From contig CAVZRJ010000006.1 in assembly GCA_963777665.1 (NCBI GenBank), positions 124,001 to 188,000 on the forward strand: a stretch of 64,000 nucleotides of DNA. Reading direction: 5' to 3'. Every line of letters begins with the position of its first letter. Position 1 is the stretch's first letter. The notes under the pieces are model-generated. The model made no database searches and was not told the origin of the DNA. It saw only the letters and a list, made by a program, of their open reading frames with translations. The DNA is from Bog-756 sp963777665 (GTDB lineage: Bacteria > Actinomycetota > Acidimicrobiia > Acidimicrobiales > RAAP-2). A program made the position numbers and the translations under genes. Positions 53,776-64,000 of this stretch are shown in pieces.

Positions 53776-54404
53776 GTCTCGCTCACCGCCGGTGTGCCGG
53801 GCAGTGCCCCGACCGCCTGTCGGACGGTCGCGGCGACGACATCTGCCGGATCGGTCGCGTCGACCACCAGCCAGGGATCGCGGCCCTCGGCGGCGAGGGC
53901 CCGGAAGCCGTCGGCCACCCGCTGGAGGAACGCCTCTCCCTCGGCCTCGAACCGATCGTCCCGGGATCCCGCGCGCCGGGACGTGGCCACGGCGACGGGC
54001 AGGTCGAGCAGGACGGTCAGGTCGGGCCGGAGTCCGCCGGTGGCCCATTCCGCCAGCCGATCGAGCCCTCCGCGGTCGAGACCCCGCCCGAATCCCTGGT
54101 AGGCGACGGTCGAAGCGACATAGCGGTCGGTCACCACCCACCGTCCGGTGGAGAGCGTCGGTGCGACGACCTCGGCCACGTGTTGGGCCCGGTCGGCCGC
54201 CAGTAGCAGTGCCTCGGCCCGTGGGTCCACCGGGGCGCGGTCAGGGTCGAGGAGGAGGGCGCGCAGGGACACCCCGAGCGACGTGGCCCCCGGCTCGAAC
54301 GTGCAGAGCGCACCGAGCCAGTCGGCAAGCAGGCAGGCCTGAGTGGTCTTTCCGCAGCCGTCGATCCCCTCCAGAGCGATGAGTCGGCCAGGGGCCACGG
54401 TCAC
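53772..54404 (-). CDS. tmk: Thymidylate kinase
   Basis: 210 aa from GTG 54404, overlapping the topA stop by 4 bp. P-loop EGIDGCGKTT (12-21), the DRY motif VVTDRYVASTVAYQG and a lid region SRRAGSRDDRFE. It phosphorylates dTMP to dTDP. It is cotranscribed and translationally coupled with topA and holB. Confidence 0.95.
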   Translation of the reverse strand: MTVAPGRLIALEGIDGCGKTTQACLLADWLGALCTFEPGATSLGVSLRALLLDPDRAPVDPRAEALLLAADRAQHVAEVVAPTLSTGRWVVTDRYVASTVAYQGFGRGLDRGGLDRLAEWATGGLRPDLTVLLDLPVAVATSRRAGSRDDRFEAEGEAFLQRVADGFRALAAEGRDPWLVVDATDPADVVAATVRQAVGALPGTPAVSET

Positions 54405-57349
54405 TCGTCGCCGTTGGCGCTCTCAGCTGCCGCCTTCATCTCCACGGCTGCCTTCTTGGCCGGCGCCTTCTTCTTGGCGGCTGCCCTCTTGGCGGTCGTC
54501 TTCTTCTTGGCGGTCGCCTTCTTGGCCGTCGCCTTCTTCGCCGTCGCCTTCTTCTTGGCGGTCCGCTGCGACGGGCCCGCGGCACGGCGCTCAGCCAACA
54601 GCTCCGCGGCCCGGTCGAGGGTCAGCTCGTCGACGTCGTCGCCGCGGCGCAGTGAGGCGTTGGTTGTCCCGTCGGTCACGTACGGCCCGAAGCGGCCGTC
54701 CTTGACCGACATCGGGAGGCCGGTCTCGGGGTCGGGACCCATCTCGCGGAGCGGTCCACGTGCGTTGCGCCCGCGGGTCTTCGGCTGGGCGAACAGCGCC
54801 AGGGCCTCCTCCACCGTGACGGCCAGCAGGTGGTCCTCGGTCTGAAGGCTGCGGGTGTCCGTGCCCTTCTTGAGGTACGGGCCGAACTTGCCGTTGTGGG
54901 CGACGATCTCCTCGCCGCTCTCCGGGTCGGTCCCCACGACCCGCGGGATGCGGAGCAGCGTGAGGGCCTCGTCGAGCGTCAGCGTGGTCGGCGACATCGA
55001 GGCGAACAACGACGAGGTCCGGGGCTTGGGGCCGCCGTCGACCATCTCTCCGAGCTGGACATAGGGGCCGAAGCGTCCGGCCTTGACCTGGACCGGGAGG
55101 CCCGTCTCGGGGTCGTCGCCGAGCACCCGGTCCGACGAGGGCGCCGCGAGGAGGGCCTCCGCCTTTTCCGGGGTGAGCTCGTCCGGAGCCAGGTCCTCGG
55201 GGATCGAGACCCGGTCTTCGCCGCGCTGGAGGTAGGGGCCGTACCGGCCCACCCGGGCCACGATCTCCTCGCCGTCGGCGCCCGTCCCGATGGGGATCGA
55301 GTTGATCTCCCGTGCGTCGATCTCGCCGAGGTAGGTGGCCACCTCGCGCTTGAGCCCGAGCGCGCCCGGTGCGGCCGGCAGCGGGCCGTCGTGGCTGGTT
55401 GCCCCGTTGCCGGCTGTGGCACCGGATCCGCTGCCACCTCCCCCGTTGGGGCCCGCGGCACCGAAGTAGAACCGAGTCAGCCAGGGGAGGGACTCCTCCC
55501 TGGCGTCTGCGATCGCATCGAGGTCGTCCTCCATCGACGCGGTGAAGCCGTAGTCGACGAGGTACGAGAAGTACCGCTCGAGGAGGCCGGTCACCGCGAA
55601 GGCGGTGAAGGACGGCACCAGCGCGGTGCCCTTCTTCCACACGTAGCCGCGGTCGAGGATGGTCGCGATCACGCTCGCATAGGTGGACGGACGGCCGACC
55701 CCGAGATCCTCCATGGACTTGACCAGCGAGGCCTCGGTGTACCGGGCCGGCGGTTGGGTGGCGTGACTCCCGGGCTCGAGGTCGGCCACCGAGGCCGGGT
55801 CCCCCTCGGCCATCGGGGGAAGGTGGACCTCGCGATCGGCCAGCTCGGCCTCCGGATCGTCCTCCCCCTCGACGTAGGCCCGGAGGAAGCCGGGGAACTC
55901 GATGACCTTGCCCGACGCCGAGAACTCGGCCTCGCTGGCGGCACCGTCGCCGGCCGACCCGCCGATGAGCCGGACCTGGGCGCTGGTCCCCGTCGCGTCG
56001 GTCATCTGGGAGGCGACGGTGCGCTTCCAGACGAGGTCGTAGAGGCGGAACTCGTCACCCGAGAGCGAGCGGGCGGCTTCGTCGGGGGTGCGGAAGGTCT
56101 CTCCGGCCGGGCGGATCGCCTCGTGGGCCTCCTGGGCGTTCTTGACCTTGCGCTCGTAGCGCCTGGGCTGAGCGGGGACGTAGTCGGGGCCGTAGAGGGC
56201 GGCGGCCTGGGAGCGGGCGGCCGAGAGCGCCTCTGCCGACAGGGTGGTCGAGTCGGTCCGCATGTAGGTGATCCACCCGTCCTCGTAGAGGCGCTGGGCG
56301 ATCTGCATGGCCCGCTTGGAGCTGAACCGCAGCTTGCGGCCGGCTTCCTGCTGGAGGGTGGAGGTCATGAACGGCGGGGCCGGCGAGCGGCGGAACGGCT
56401 TGTGGGTCATGGACGACACGGTGAAGGGCGCGTGCTCGAGGCCGGCAGCGAGGGCCCGGGCCTCGGGCTCGTTGAGCACGACCACGTTGCCCGGCGCGGT
56501 CAGGACCCCGGACTGGTCGAAGTCCCTGCCCGAGGCCAGCGGCCGGCCGTCGAGGGACACCAGCGACGCGGTGAAGGATGCCGGCGTGCCCTCCGGTGCC
56601 GAGGTGGCCGCCGTGCCCGCGGGGGTGAAGGTCGCGTCGATCCCCCACCAGCCGGCCGAACGGAAGCCCATACGCTCGCGTTCCCTGACCACCACCATCC
56701 GGGTGGCCACGCTCTGGACCCGACCCGCGGACAGCCGGGGCATGATCTTCTTCCAGAGGACCGGCGAGACCTCGTAGCCGTAGAGGCGGTCGAGGATCCG
56801 GCGGGTCTCCTGGGCGTCGACCAGTTTGTCATTGACCGTGCGCCACTCCTGCACCGCGCGTTCGATGGCCGGCCGGGTGATCTCGTGGAAGACCATCCGC
56901 TTGACAGGCACACTCGGCGAGAGCACCTCGGAGAGCACCTGGAGGAGGTGCCACGCAATCGACTCGCCCTCCCGGTCCTCGTCAGAGGCCAGGTAGACCT
57001 CGCTCGCCCCGCGTGCGAGCTTGCGCAACTTGGCCACCTGGGCCTTCTTGTCGGCCGGGATCACGTAGAGCGGCTTGAAGCCGTTGTCGACGTCCACTCC
57101 GAGACGCGACCAGGGTTCGCCCTTGTACGCCGCCGGCACCTCGGCCGCGCTCCGGGGGAGGTCCCGGATGTGGCCGATCGAGGACTCGACCACGTACCCC
57201 GGTCCCAACAGGCCGGCAATCGTCCTGGCCTTGGCAGGCGATTCGACGATGACGAGGGGCTTCGCCCCGCCCCGCGCGCGTCCCCCGGTGGCACCATCGT
57301 CGGTGTCGAGGTCGTCCGGAGGCGTCTCCGTCAGGTCCGTGGGAGGCAT
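54401..57349 (-). CDS. topA: DNA topoisomerase I
   Basis: 982 aa from ATG 57349. The TOPRIM domain begins KPLVIVESPAKARTIAGLLG with ASDEDREGE; the active-site tyrosine is Y362 in YMRTDSTTLS; LYGYEVSPVLWKK and RLSAGRVQSVATR are typical. Instead of zinc fingers the C-terminal half has repeated Topo_C domains (GRFGPYVQLG, GKFGPYLKKGTD, GRFGPYVTDGT), then a basic Lys/Ala tail as in mycobacterial TopA. It relaxes negative supercoils. A TTG start at 57391 is rejected as it overlaps a TTGACA element. Confidence 0.96.
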   Translation of the reverse strand: MPPTDLTETPPDDLDTDDGATGGRARGGAKPLVIVESPAKARTIAGLLGPGYVVESSIGHIRDLPRSAAEVPAAYKGEPWSRLGVDVDNGFKPLYVIPADKKAQVAKLRKLARGASEVYLASDEDREGESIAWHLLQVLSEVLSPSVPVKRMVFHEITRPAIERAVQEWRTVNDKLVDAQETRRILDRLYGYEVSPVLWKKIMPRLSAGRVQSVATRMVVVRERERMGFRSAGWWGIDATFTPAGTAATSAPEGTPASFTASLVSLDGRPLASGRDFDQSGVLTAPGNVVVLNEPEARALAAGLEHAPFTVSSMTHKPFRRSPAPPFMTSTLQQEAGRKLRFSSKRAMQIAQRLYEDGWITYMRTDSTTLSAEALSAARSQAAALYGPDYVPAQPRRYERKVKNAQEAHEAIRPAGETFRTPDEAARSLSGDEFRLYDLVWKRTVASQMTDATGTSAQVRLIGGSAGDGAASEAEFSASGKVIEFPGFLRAYVEGEDDPEAELADREVHLPPMAEGDPASVADLEPGSHATQPPARYTEASLVKSMEDLGVGRPSTYASVIATILDRGYVWKKGTALVPSFTAFAVTGLLERYFSYLVDYGFTASMEDDLDAIADAREESLPWLTRFYFGAAGPNGGGGSGSGATAGNGATSHDGPLPAAPGALGLKREVATYLGEIDAREINSIPIGTGADGEEIVARVGRYGPYLQRGEDRVSIPEDLAPDELTPEKAEALLAAPSSDRVLGDDPETGLPVQVKAGRFGPYVQLGEMVDGGPKPRTSSLFASMSPTTLTLDEALTLLRIPRVVGTDPESGEEIVAHNGKFGPYLKKGTDTRSLQTEDHLLAVTVEEALALFAQPKTRGRNARGPLREMGPDPETGLPMSVKDGRFGPYVTDGTTNASLRRGDDVDELTLDRAAELLAERRAAGPSQRTAKKKATAKKATAKKATAKKKTTAKRAAAKKKAPAKKAAVEMKAAAESANGDE

Positions 57350-57479
57350 GGCTGTGGGCACAGGGTGAACGGTGGGATGCGGCCTTGTCAACCCCGACCA
57401 CGGCCCGTCGGGGTTCTTCAGGTGCAGTGAGCTGGGGCTTCGCGGCTCGGGCGCAGGGTACCCCGGACCGGCTCCGCGG

Positions 57480-59843
<2,364 letters not shown>

Positions 59844-60213
59844 CGGAGTGGCTCCCTTCGGTGTGCTGCGTGTTCGGATACTGATCTAATTAGGTGCCGC
59901 CGGCTGACTGTCTGCGCTGGCTGCTGTGCTACCTGGTCGCTGGTCATGGTCGGGTCACGGTGTGGTCATGGTCTGTCGCCGACCGGAGTCCCACCGCGAT
60001 CGATCGCAGCACGCGAAGAGCGGGGGCCCCTGCGACGCCACGGCCGACCGGCCGAACACCGTGGCGAACCCGCAGGTCGCGCCGTTCCCGGCAACGGGGC
60101 CAGAAGATACCGACAAATGGGGGTCAGGGGCAAGGAAGCACCCCCGGGGCCATGTCCGCGACTGGACGCGCCCCCGTGGCCGCCACCGGCGGGAACTCGG
60201 ACGACCCGCCGGG
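59844..60213 (-). promoter_or_regulatory. 370-bp hppA upstream region
   Basis: No gene is seen here. On the minus strand the AT-rich palindrome CTAATTAG (59886-59893) with CAGACA 16 bp before it is the best promoter candidate, 43 bp before hppA. At 59942-59974 three 11-bp direct units lie upstream of it. The remainder (59975-60213) is GC-rich with nothing I can assign. Confidence 0.45.
59942..59974 (+). promoter_or_regulatory. Three 11-bp direct repeats, PHO-box-like
   Basis: GGTCATGGTCG, GGTCACGGTGT and GGTCATGGTCT follow each other without gap at 59942, 59953 and 59964. Each begins GGTCAY. The exact 11-bp period is that of winged-helix response-regulator sites; Streptomyces PhoP direct-repeat units share the G(G/T)TCAY start and 11-bp spacing. 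They lie 99-131 bp upstream of hppA. Confidence 0.5.
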
Positions 60214-62694
60214 TCAGACCGGCTCGACTTCGGCCTCGGAGCCTGCGATGAGCTCGTAGTCCGGATTGAGGATGGCCTGGCGGCGGGCCCAGTCCCCGAC
60301 CATCCCCTCGACGACCAGGCGGGCTCCGGGCTGGATGCCCGGGATGCGGCGCCGGCCCTGGAACACGAGGAGGAGCTTCCCGCTCTCGTCCGCCAGGACG
60401 CACTCGAGATTTGCGGTCCCGGCCCGCGGCTGGACCCGCACCGACTTGACCCGCCCCGCCACCCGGACCCGCTTGCGCCACTCGGCGGCGCTGATCGGGA
60501 TGGTGCCCCGGGCGCGCTCGCCGAACGCCTGACGGTCGAACAGCGCCCGCGACGCGGCTTCCCGGTCAGCCGCTCGGTCGGCGGAGCGGGATCCCACACC
60601 CGGGCGTCCTGCCACATCCGGCCTGCGACGCCATTCGCGTCGCCGCGAGAGCCAGCCTCCGGTCAGCTGGTAGGGGACGACGGTCGCGTTGACGTGCGCG
60701 AGCTGGCTCACCGCTCCAGCGATCTCGTCGGCGGTCGCGTCGTGGAGCAGGCGTTGCCACCCGGCGGCGAATCCGCGGCGGGGGAGGAGGAAGGAGAGCT
60801 CGGTCTCGCCGTCGGCCACCGTTTCCGCGGCCAGCTCGAGCGCGGCCCGGGTGAGTCTCCTGTCCTCGCACTCCTCGATGTCAAGGGGGAGCTGGGTGAG
60901 CCCGAGACGCCGCCACTCGTTCTCGAGCTCTGCGGAGGCCTTGGAGTCGAGCGAGAAGTGGACCACCCGGAGCTCGTCTGGATGGAGGGTCCGTGCGTAC
61001 TGGAGGGCGCGTGCAGTGGCCATGTCGAGACGGTCGACCAGCACGACGACCACGTGGCGGTTGAGGACCGGCGCCTCGGCCGCCTCGGCCGCTCCCGCCT
61101 CCAGTTGGTGCTCCTCGTTCATGTACTGGTGGTGGAGACGCAGGAGGATGACCACGCCCAGGGGGAGGATGATGAGGATGACCCAGGCCCCCTCGGTGAA
61201 CTTGGACACGGCGATGATGATGAGGACGATGAAGGAGAGCACCGAGGCGGTCCCGTTGATGGCCAGCCGGCGCCGCCAGTGGTCCTCGCGGTGGGTGAGG
61301 TGGTACTTGGCCATGCCGGCCCCGGCCATGGTAAAGCCGGTGAACACCCCGATGGCGTACAGGGGGATGAGCTTGTCCACCTTGGCCTGGGTGATCCACA
61401 GCAGGATGATGGAGACCACGGTGAGGACGATGATCCCGGTGGAGAAGACCAGCCGGTGGCCGCGCTTGGTCAGCTGGCGCGGCAGGTAGGAGTCCTCGGC
61501 GGCGAAGCTCGCGAGGAAGGGGAAGCCGGTGAAGCTCGTGTTGGCGGCCAGGATGAGGATGAATGTGGTCCCCACCTGGAGCATGCCGTAGAAGACATTG
61601 CCCAGCCCGCTGGTGCCGTAGACGAACTTGGCGATCTGGGAGATGACGGTGGGTGTGCCCGACTCGTAGGGCACCGGGTGGGTGACCGAGGCCAGCAGCG
61701 AGACCCCGAGGACGAGCGAGCCGAGGATCACGGCCATGAGAACCATGGTGATCCGGGCGTTGCGGGACTCGGGACGACGGAAGATGCTCACACCGTTGGA
61801 GATGGCCTCGGTTCCGGTCAGGGCCGATCCCCCTGAGGCGAAGGCCCGCAGGACCACGAAGATGGTGGCCCCGTAGAGCAGGCCGCTCCCTGCGCCTCCG
61901 ATGTGGACGGTCGGGTTCCCCGCGGTGCCCTGGCCGACGATGGCGTGGGCGTGGAGGGTGCCGTCGACAGCCCGGTAGAGCCCCGCGGCCATGAGGGCCA
62001 CCATGTTGACGATGAAGAAGTAGGTCGGGACGGCGAAGACCCGGCCGGCCTCGCGGATGCCCCGCAGGTTCCCGTAAGCCAGAACGATCACCAGGGCGAT
62101 GGCGATCTGGGTGGTGTGCGGCCTCAGCCCCGGGAAGACCGAGGTGATGGCCGACACCCCGGCAGCCACCGACACCGCCACCGTGAGCGTGTAATCGATG
62201 AGGAGGGACATCGCCGCGATCTGGGCCACGGTGAGTCCGAAGTTCTCCCGGCTCACGACATAGGCGCCGCCGGCCTTGGTGTACACCTTCACCACCTCGA
62301 GGTACGAGAGGGTGACGAAGAGGAGCACGAAGATGACGGCGATGGTCACCGGGATGACCAGCGAGTAGGCCGCAGCCCCGATAGCGATGACCAGGGGGAT
62401 GAGCATCTGCTCGGTGGCGTAGGCCGAGGAGGAGATCACGTCGGAGGACAGGATCGCCAGCGCAGTCGGTTTCCCGAGTCGCTCCGAGGTCTGCCGGTCA
62501 GAGGCGATCGGCGGCCCGAGCAGTCGGTTCTTGAGCCGGTACCGGAGCGTCTCGGGCAGGTCGACCCTGGTCTGCACCTGGGCCGCCGGCATCATCCGCG
62601 ACGGCAGGGCGGGCCGTCCGGGGGGCGCCGGTTCTCGGGACGGGGGAACTGCGGAGGTCGCCGGGTCCCCGGTTCCGGTCACGGTCGGGTCCAC
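60214..62694 (-). CDS. APC-superfamily transporter with cytoplasmic UspA-like and OB-fold domains
   Basis: 826 aa from GTG 62694. An N-terminal ~12-helix APC permease (AILSSDVISSSAYATEQML, KAGGAYVVSRENFG, GGSALTGTEAISNGVSIFR) is followed by a soluble alpha/beta region (NRHVVVVLVDRLDMATARALQYAR) and a C-terminal OB fold (VRVAGRVKSVRVQP, GARLVVEGMVGD). In mycobacteria the same permease (Rv2690c) is a neighbour of TrkA proteins and of a separate OB-fold protein; here the OB fold is fused. Family logic (KimA-like APC proteins) and the divergent TrkA pair favour K+ uptake over amino-acid transport, as inference. The start follows TTTACT by six bases. Confidence 0.83.
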   Translation of the reverse strand: MDPTVTGTGDPATSAVPPSREPAPPGRPALPSRMMPAAQVQTRVDLPETLRYRLKNRLLGPPIASDRQTSERLGKPTALAILSSDVISSSAYATEQMLIPLVIAIGAAAYSLVIPVTIAVIFVLLFVTLSYLEVVKVYTKAGGAYVVSRENFGLTVAQIAAMSLLIDYTLTVAVSVAAGVSAITSVFPGLRPHTTQIAIALVIVLAYGNLRGIREAGRVFAVPTYFFIVNMVALMAAGLYRAVDGTLHAHAIVGQGTAGNPTVHIGGAGSGLLYGATIFVVLRAFASGGSALTGTEAISNGVSIFRRPESRNARITMVLMAVILGSLVLGVSLLASVTHPVPYESGTPTVISQIAKFVYGTSGLGNVFYGMLQVGTTFILILAANTSFTGFPFLASFAAEDSYLPRQLTKRGHRLVFSTGIIVLTVVSIILLWITQAKVDKLIPLYAIGVFTGFTMAGAGMAKYHLTHREDHWRRRLAINGTASVLSFIVLIIIAVSKFTEGAWVILIILPLGVVILLRLHHQYMNEEHQLEAGAAEAAEAPVLNRHVVVVLVDRLDMATARALQYARTLHPDELRVVHFSLDSKASAELENEWRRLGLTQLPLDIEECEDRRLTRAALELAAETVADGETELSFLLPRRGFAAGWQRLLHDATADEIAGAVSQLAHVNATVVPYQLTGGWLSRRREWRRRPDVAGRPGVGSRSADRAADREAASRALFDRQAFGERARGTIPISAAEWRKRVRVAGRVKSVRVQPRAGTANLECVLADESGKLLLVFQGRRRIPGIQPGARLVVEGMVGDWARRQAILNPDYELIAGSEAEVEPV

Positions 62695-62700
62695 CCCATC

Positions 62701-62706
62701 AGTAAA
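62701..62706 (-). promoter_or_regulatory. -10 box giving a leaderless start for the APC transporter
   Basis: TTTACT on the minus strand (62706-62701), preceded by TGC in extended -10 position, then GATGGG and GTG 62694. It is a poorer TANNNT match than the others. Confidence 0.35.
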
Positions 62707-62810
62707 GCACGGGCCCCCGCCGTGCCTGTGAGCCTCCAGACCCCGCCCGGGTCCAGGCGGACTGCGGCCGGGCGGCTCAAGAGTTGTGCCCATCCGACGA
62801 TGCGTGTTGC

Positions 62811-63503
62811 ATGGATCCCGTGCACATCGTCATCGTCGGATGCGGGCGGGTCGGTTCCGGACTCGGCGTCGGGCTCGTCGCACAGGGTCACTCGGTGGCC
62901 ATCATCGACCGGAACCCGCGGGCCTTCCGGCGGCTTCCCGCCGAGTGGGCCGGGTCCACCGTGGTCGGCTCCGGCTTCGACCGTGACGACCTCGAGGAGG
63001 CCGGCGCGCCGGGCGCGTCCGCACTCGCCGCAGTGACCAGCGGCGACAACTCGAACATCCTGACCGCCCGCATCGCACGCGAGACCTACGAGATTCCCCA
63101 CGTGGTAGCCCGGATCTACGATCCCCGCCGGGCCCAGATCTACCTCCGGCTGGGCATCTCCACCGTGGCCACCGTGTCGTGGACGATCGACCAGGTCCGG
63201 CGCCGCCTGTTGCCGGGCGATGTGGAGGGTGAGTGGTCCGATCCGACCAGCGCGCTCACGCTGGTCGAGCGCGAGCTCCCCGAGCGGTGGGCCGGGAAGC
63301 GACTGACCGAGCTCTCCGTTCCCGGCGAGGTCACCCTGGTTGCGGTGACCCGGGCCGGCGTCGCCCGCCTCGACATCGGGGACCTCGTCGGCCAGGACGG
63401 TGACGTCCTCCATCTGATGGTCACCGCCGGCGCCCTCGAGCGGCTCGGAGCCCGGCTGCGCGGGAGCGCCGCGCCGGCGCCGATGATCGGGAAACGGGCA
63501 TGA
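62811..63503 (+). CDS. TrkA/KtrA-family K+ transport regulator, first copy (CeoB-like)
   Basis: 230 aa from ATG 62811; GTG 62820 giving MHIVIVGCGRVG is a plausible alternative. RCK_N domain: HIVIVGCGRVGSGLGVGL (NAD(H)-binding GxGxxG), IIDRNPRAF, SGDNSNILTARIARE and VARIYDPRRA. The RCK_C domain follows (LTELSVPGEVTLVAVTRAG). It gates K+ transporters in response to nucleotides. It is coupled to a second TrkA by ATGA and is divergent from the APC transporter, as ceoB/ceoC are in mycobacteria. Confidence 0.9.
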   Translation: MDPVHIVIVGCGRVGSGLGVGLVAQGHSVAIIDRNPRAFRRLPAEWAGSTVVGSGFDRDDLEEAGAPGASALAAVTSGDNSNILTARIARETYEIPHVVARIYDPRRAQIYLRLGISTVATVSWTIDQVRRRLLPGDVEGEWSDPTSALTLVERELPERWAGKRLTELSVPGEVTLVAVTRAGVARLDIGDLVGQDGDVLHLMVTAGALERLGARLRGSAAPAPMIGKRA

Positions 63504-64000
63504 GGGTCGCCATCGCGGGCGCCGGCAGCGTGGGTACGGCCATCGCTGCCGACCTGCACGCCGGGGGGCACGACGTGCTGCTCATCGAGCGGGACCCGGA
63601 CCTGGTGGCACGGATCCGGAACTCCCTCGACATCACCTGGGTGGTCGGCGACGCCTGCGAGGTGGCCTCTCTGGACGCGGCGGGCCTCGCCACCGTCGAC
63701 GTGGTGGTCGCCGCCACCGGCGACGACGAGGACAACCTGGTCATCTCCCTGCTCGCCAAGCAGGAGTTCGCCGTCCCACGGGTGGTCGCCCGGGTCAACC
63801 ATCCGAAGAACCAATGGCTGTTCACCGAGTCCTGGGGTGTCGACGTCTCGGTGTCGACACCCCAGCTGCTCACCGCCCTCGTCGAGGAGGCGGTCTCGGT
63901 CGGCAGCCTTGTCCGCCTCCTCCGCTTCGAAGGCGGCAATGCCCACCTGGTCGAGGTGACCCTCGCAGACGACTCCCCTGCCGCAGGCGCGACCATCGCC
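63500..64000 (+). CDS. TrkA-family K+ transport regulator, second copy (CeoC-like), 3' end outside window
   Basis: ATG 63500 overlaps the previous stop by 4 bp. The 167 residues visible open MRVAIAGAGSVGTAIAADL with IERDPDLVARI, VVGDACEVASLDAAGL, ATGDDEDNLVISLLAKQE and VARVNHPKNQWLF, a complete RCK_N domain, and enter the RCK_C domain before the window ends. It probably assembles with the first copy as a gating ring. Confidence 0.9.
   Translation, partial: MRVAIAGAGSVGTAIAADLHAGGHDVLLIERDPDLVARIRNSLDITWVVGDACEVASLDAAGLATVDVVVAATGDDEDNLVISLLAKQEFAVPRVVARVNHPKNQWLFTESWGVDVSVSTPQLLTALVEEAVSVGSLVRLLRFEGGNAHLVEVTLADDSPAAGATIA

Noticed and set aside
57350..57391. TTGACA (57391-57386) as a topA promoter -35
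   Set aside because: No acceptable -10 lies 16-19 bp downstream, so it is not listed as a promoter; it does argue against the TTG start there.
54830..57430. 866-codon plus-strand frame opposite topA
   Set aside because: Entirely antisense to an intact TopA; no domain signature.

Overview
The window is visibly GC-rich and gene-dense. It carries CarD, ClpC, DisA, a SigR/RsrA-type pair, GpgS, the ergothioneine genes egtB and egtD, and a K+-independent H+-pyrophosphatase. This set points to an actinobacterium. A surface protein built from repeats of the GYWLxASDGGVFAFGDA type, and a gene order that follows but departs from the mycobacterial one, make a lineage such as Acidimicrobiia likely; that placement is inference. 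I see no insertion sequence, prophage, CRISPR array or rRNA.

Layout. 1-8.4 kb: a 5'-truncated SCO1-like membrane fusion, an SDR, a FadD19-like acyl-CoA synthetase, a two-gene unit with an Fe-S RecB-type nuclease, a patatin lipase and a left-handed beta-helix acyltransferase. 8.5-16.9 kb: a methyltransferase, an EthD protein, a P450-TetR operon with a visible operator, a threonine-synthase-like enzyme coupled to a MoaD sulfur carrier, GpgS, and a TetR-MFS pair with twin operators. 17-22.7 kb: trehalose (otsA, otsB), a LytR_C protein, tRNA-Thr(TGT), egtB and egtD. 22.7-33.4 kb: rlmB, ispF, ispD, carD, disA, radA, a repeat surface protein and clpC. 33.5-37.5 kb: a polyprenyl synthase, two small secreted proteins, a DinB protein and a TetR. 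37.5-48.4 kb: a long leftward run coaX-nadC-nadB-panC-DUF2520-folK-folB-(PTP-fold protein)-folP-folE-hpt-tilS-DUF2342, close to the mycobacterial Rv3600-Rv3626 region but without ftsH and panD and with an added phosphatase-fold gene. 48.4-52.6 kb: rsrA/sigR, a thiolase plus DUF35 pair, an aldo/keto reductase, an SRPBCC protein and tRNA-Thr(CGT). 52.6-64 kb: holB-tmk-topA, hppA, and an APC transporter with a C-terminal OB fold opposite two TrkA proteins.

How the genes work together. The long leftward runs are translationally coupled by ATGA or GTGA overlaps and make coenzymes (pantothenate/CoA, NAD, folate), isoprenoid precursors and the replication/topology machinery. FadD, P450, SDR and thiolase/DUF35 form a scattered lipid- or sterol-catabolism theme. 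Many transcription starts look leaderless: a TANNNT box sits 6-7 nt before the ATG or GTG in about ten cases, and I used this to choose start codons.

Quality note. Four conserved genes (otsA, egtD, disA, nadB) each contain a single apparent +1 insertion in a GC-rich run. This looks like sequence error more than gene decay.
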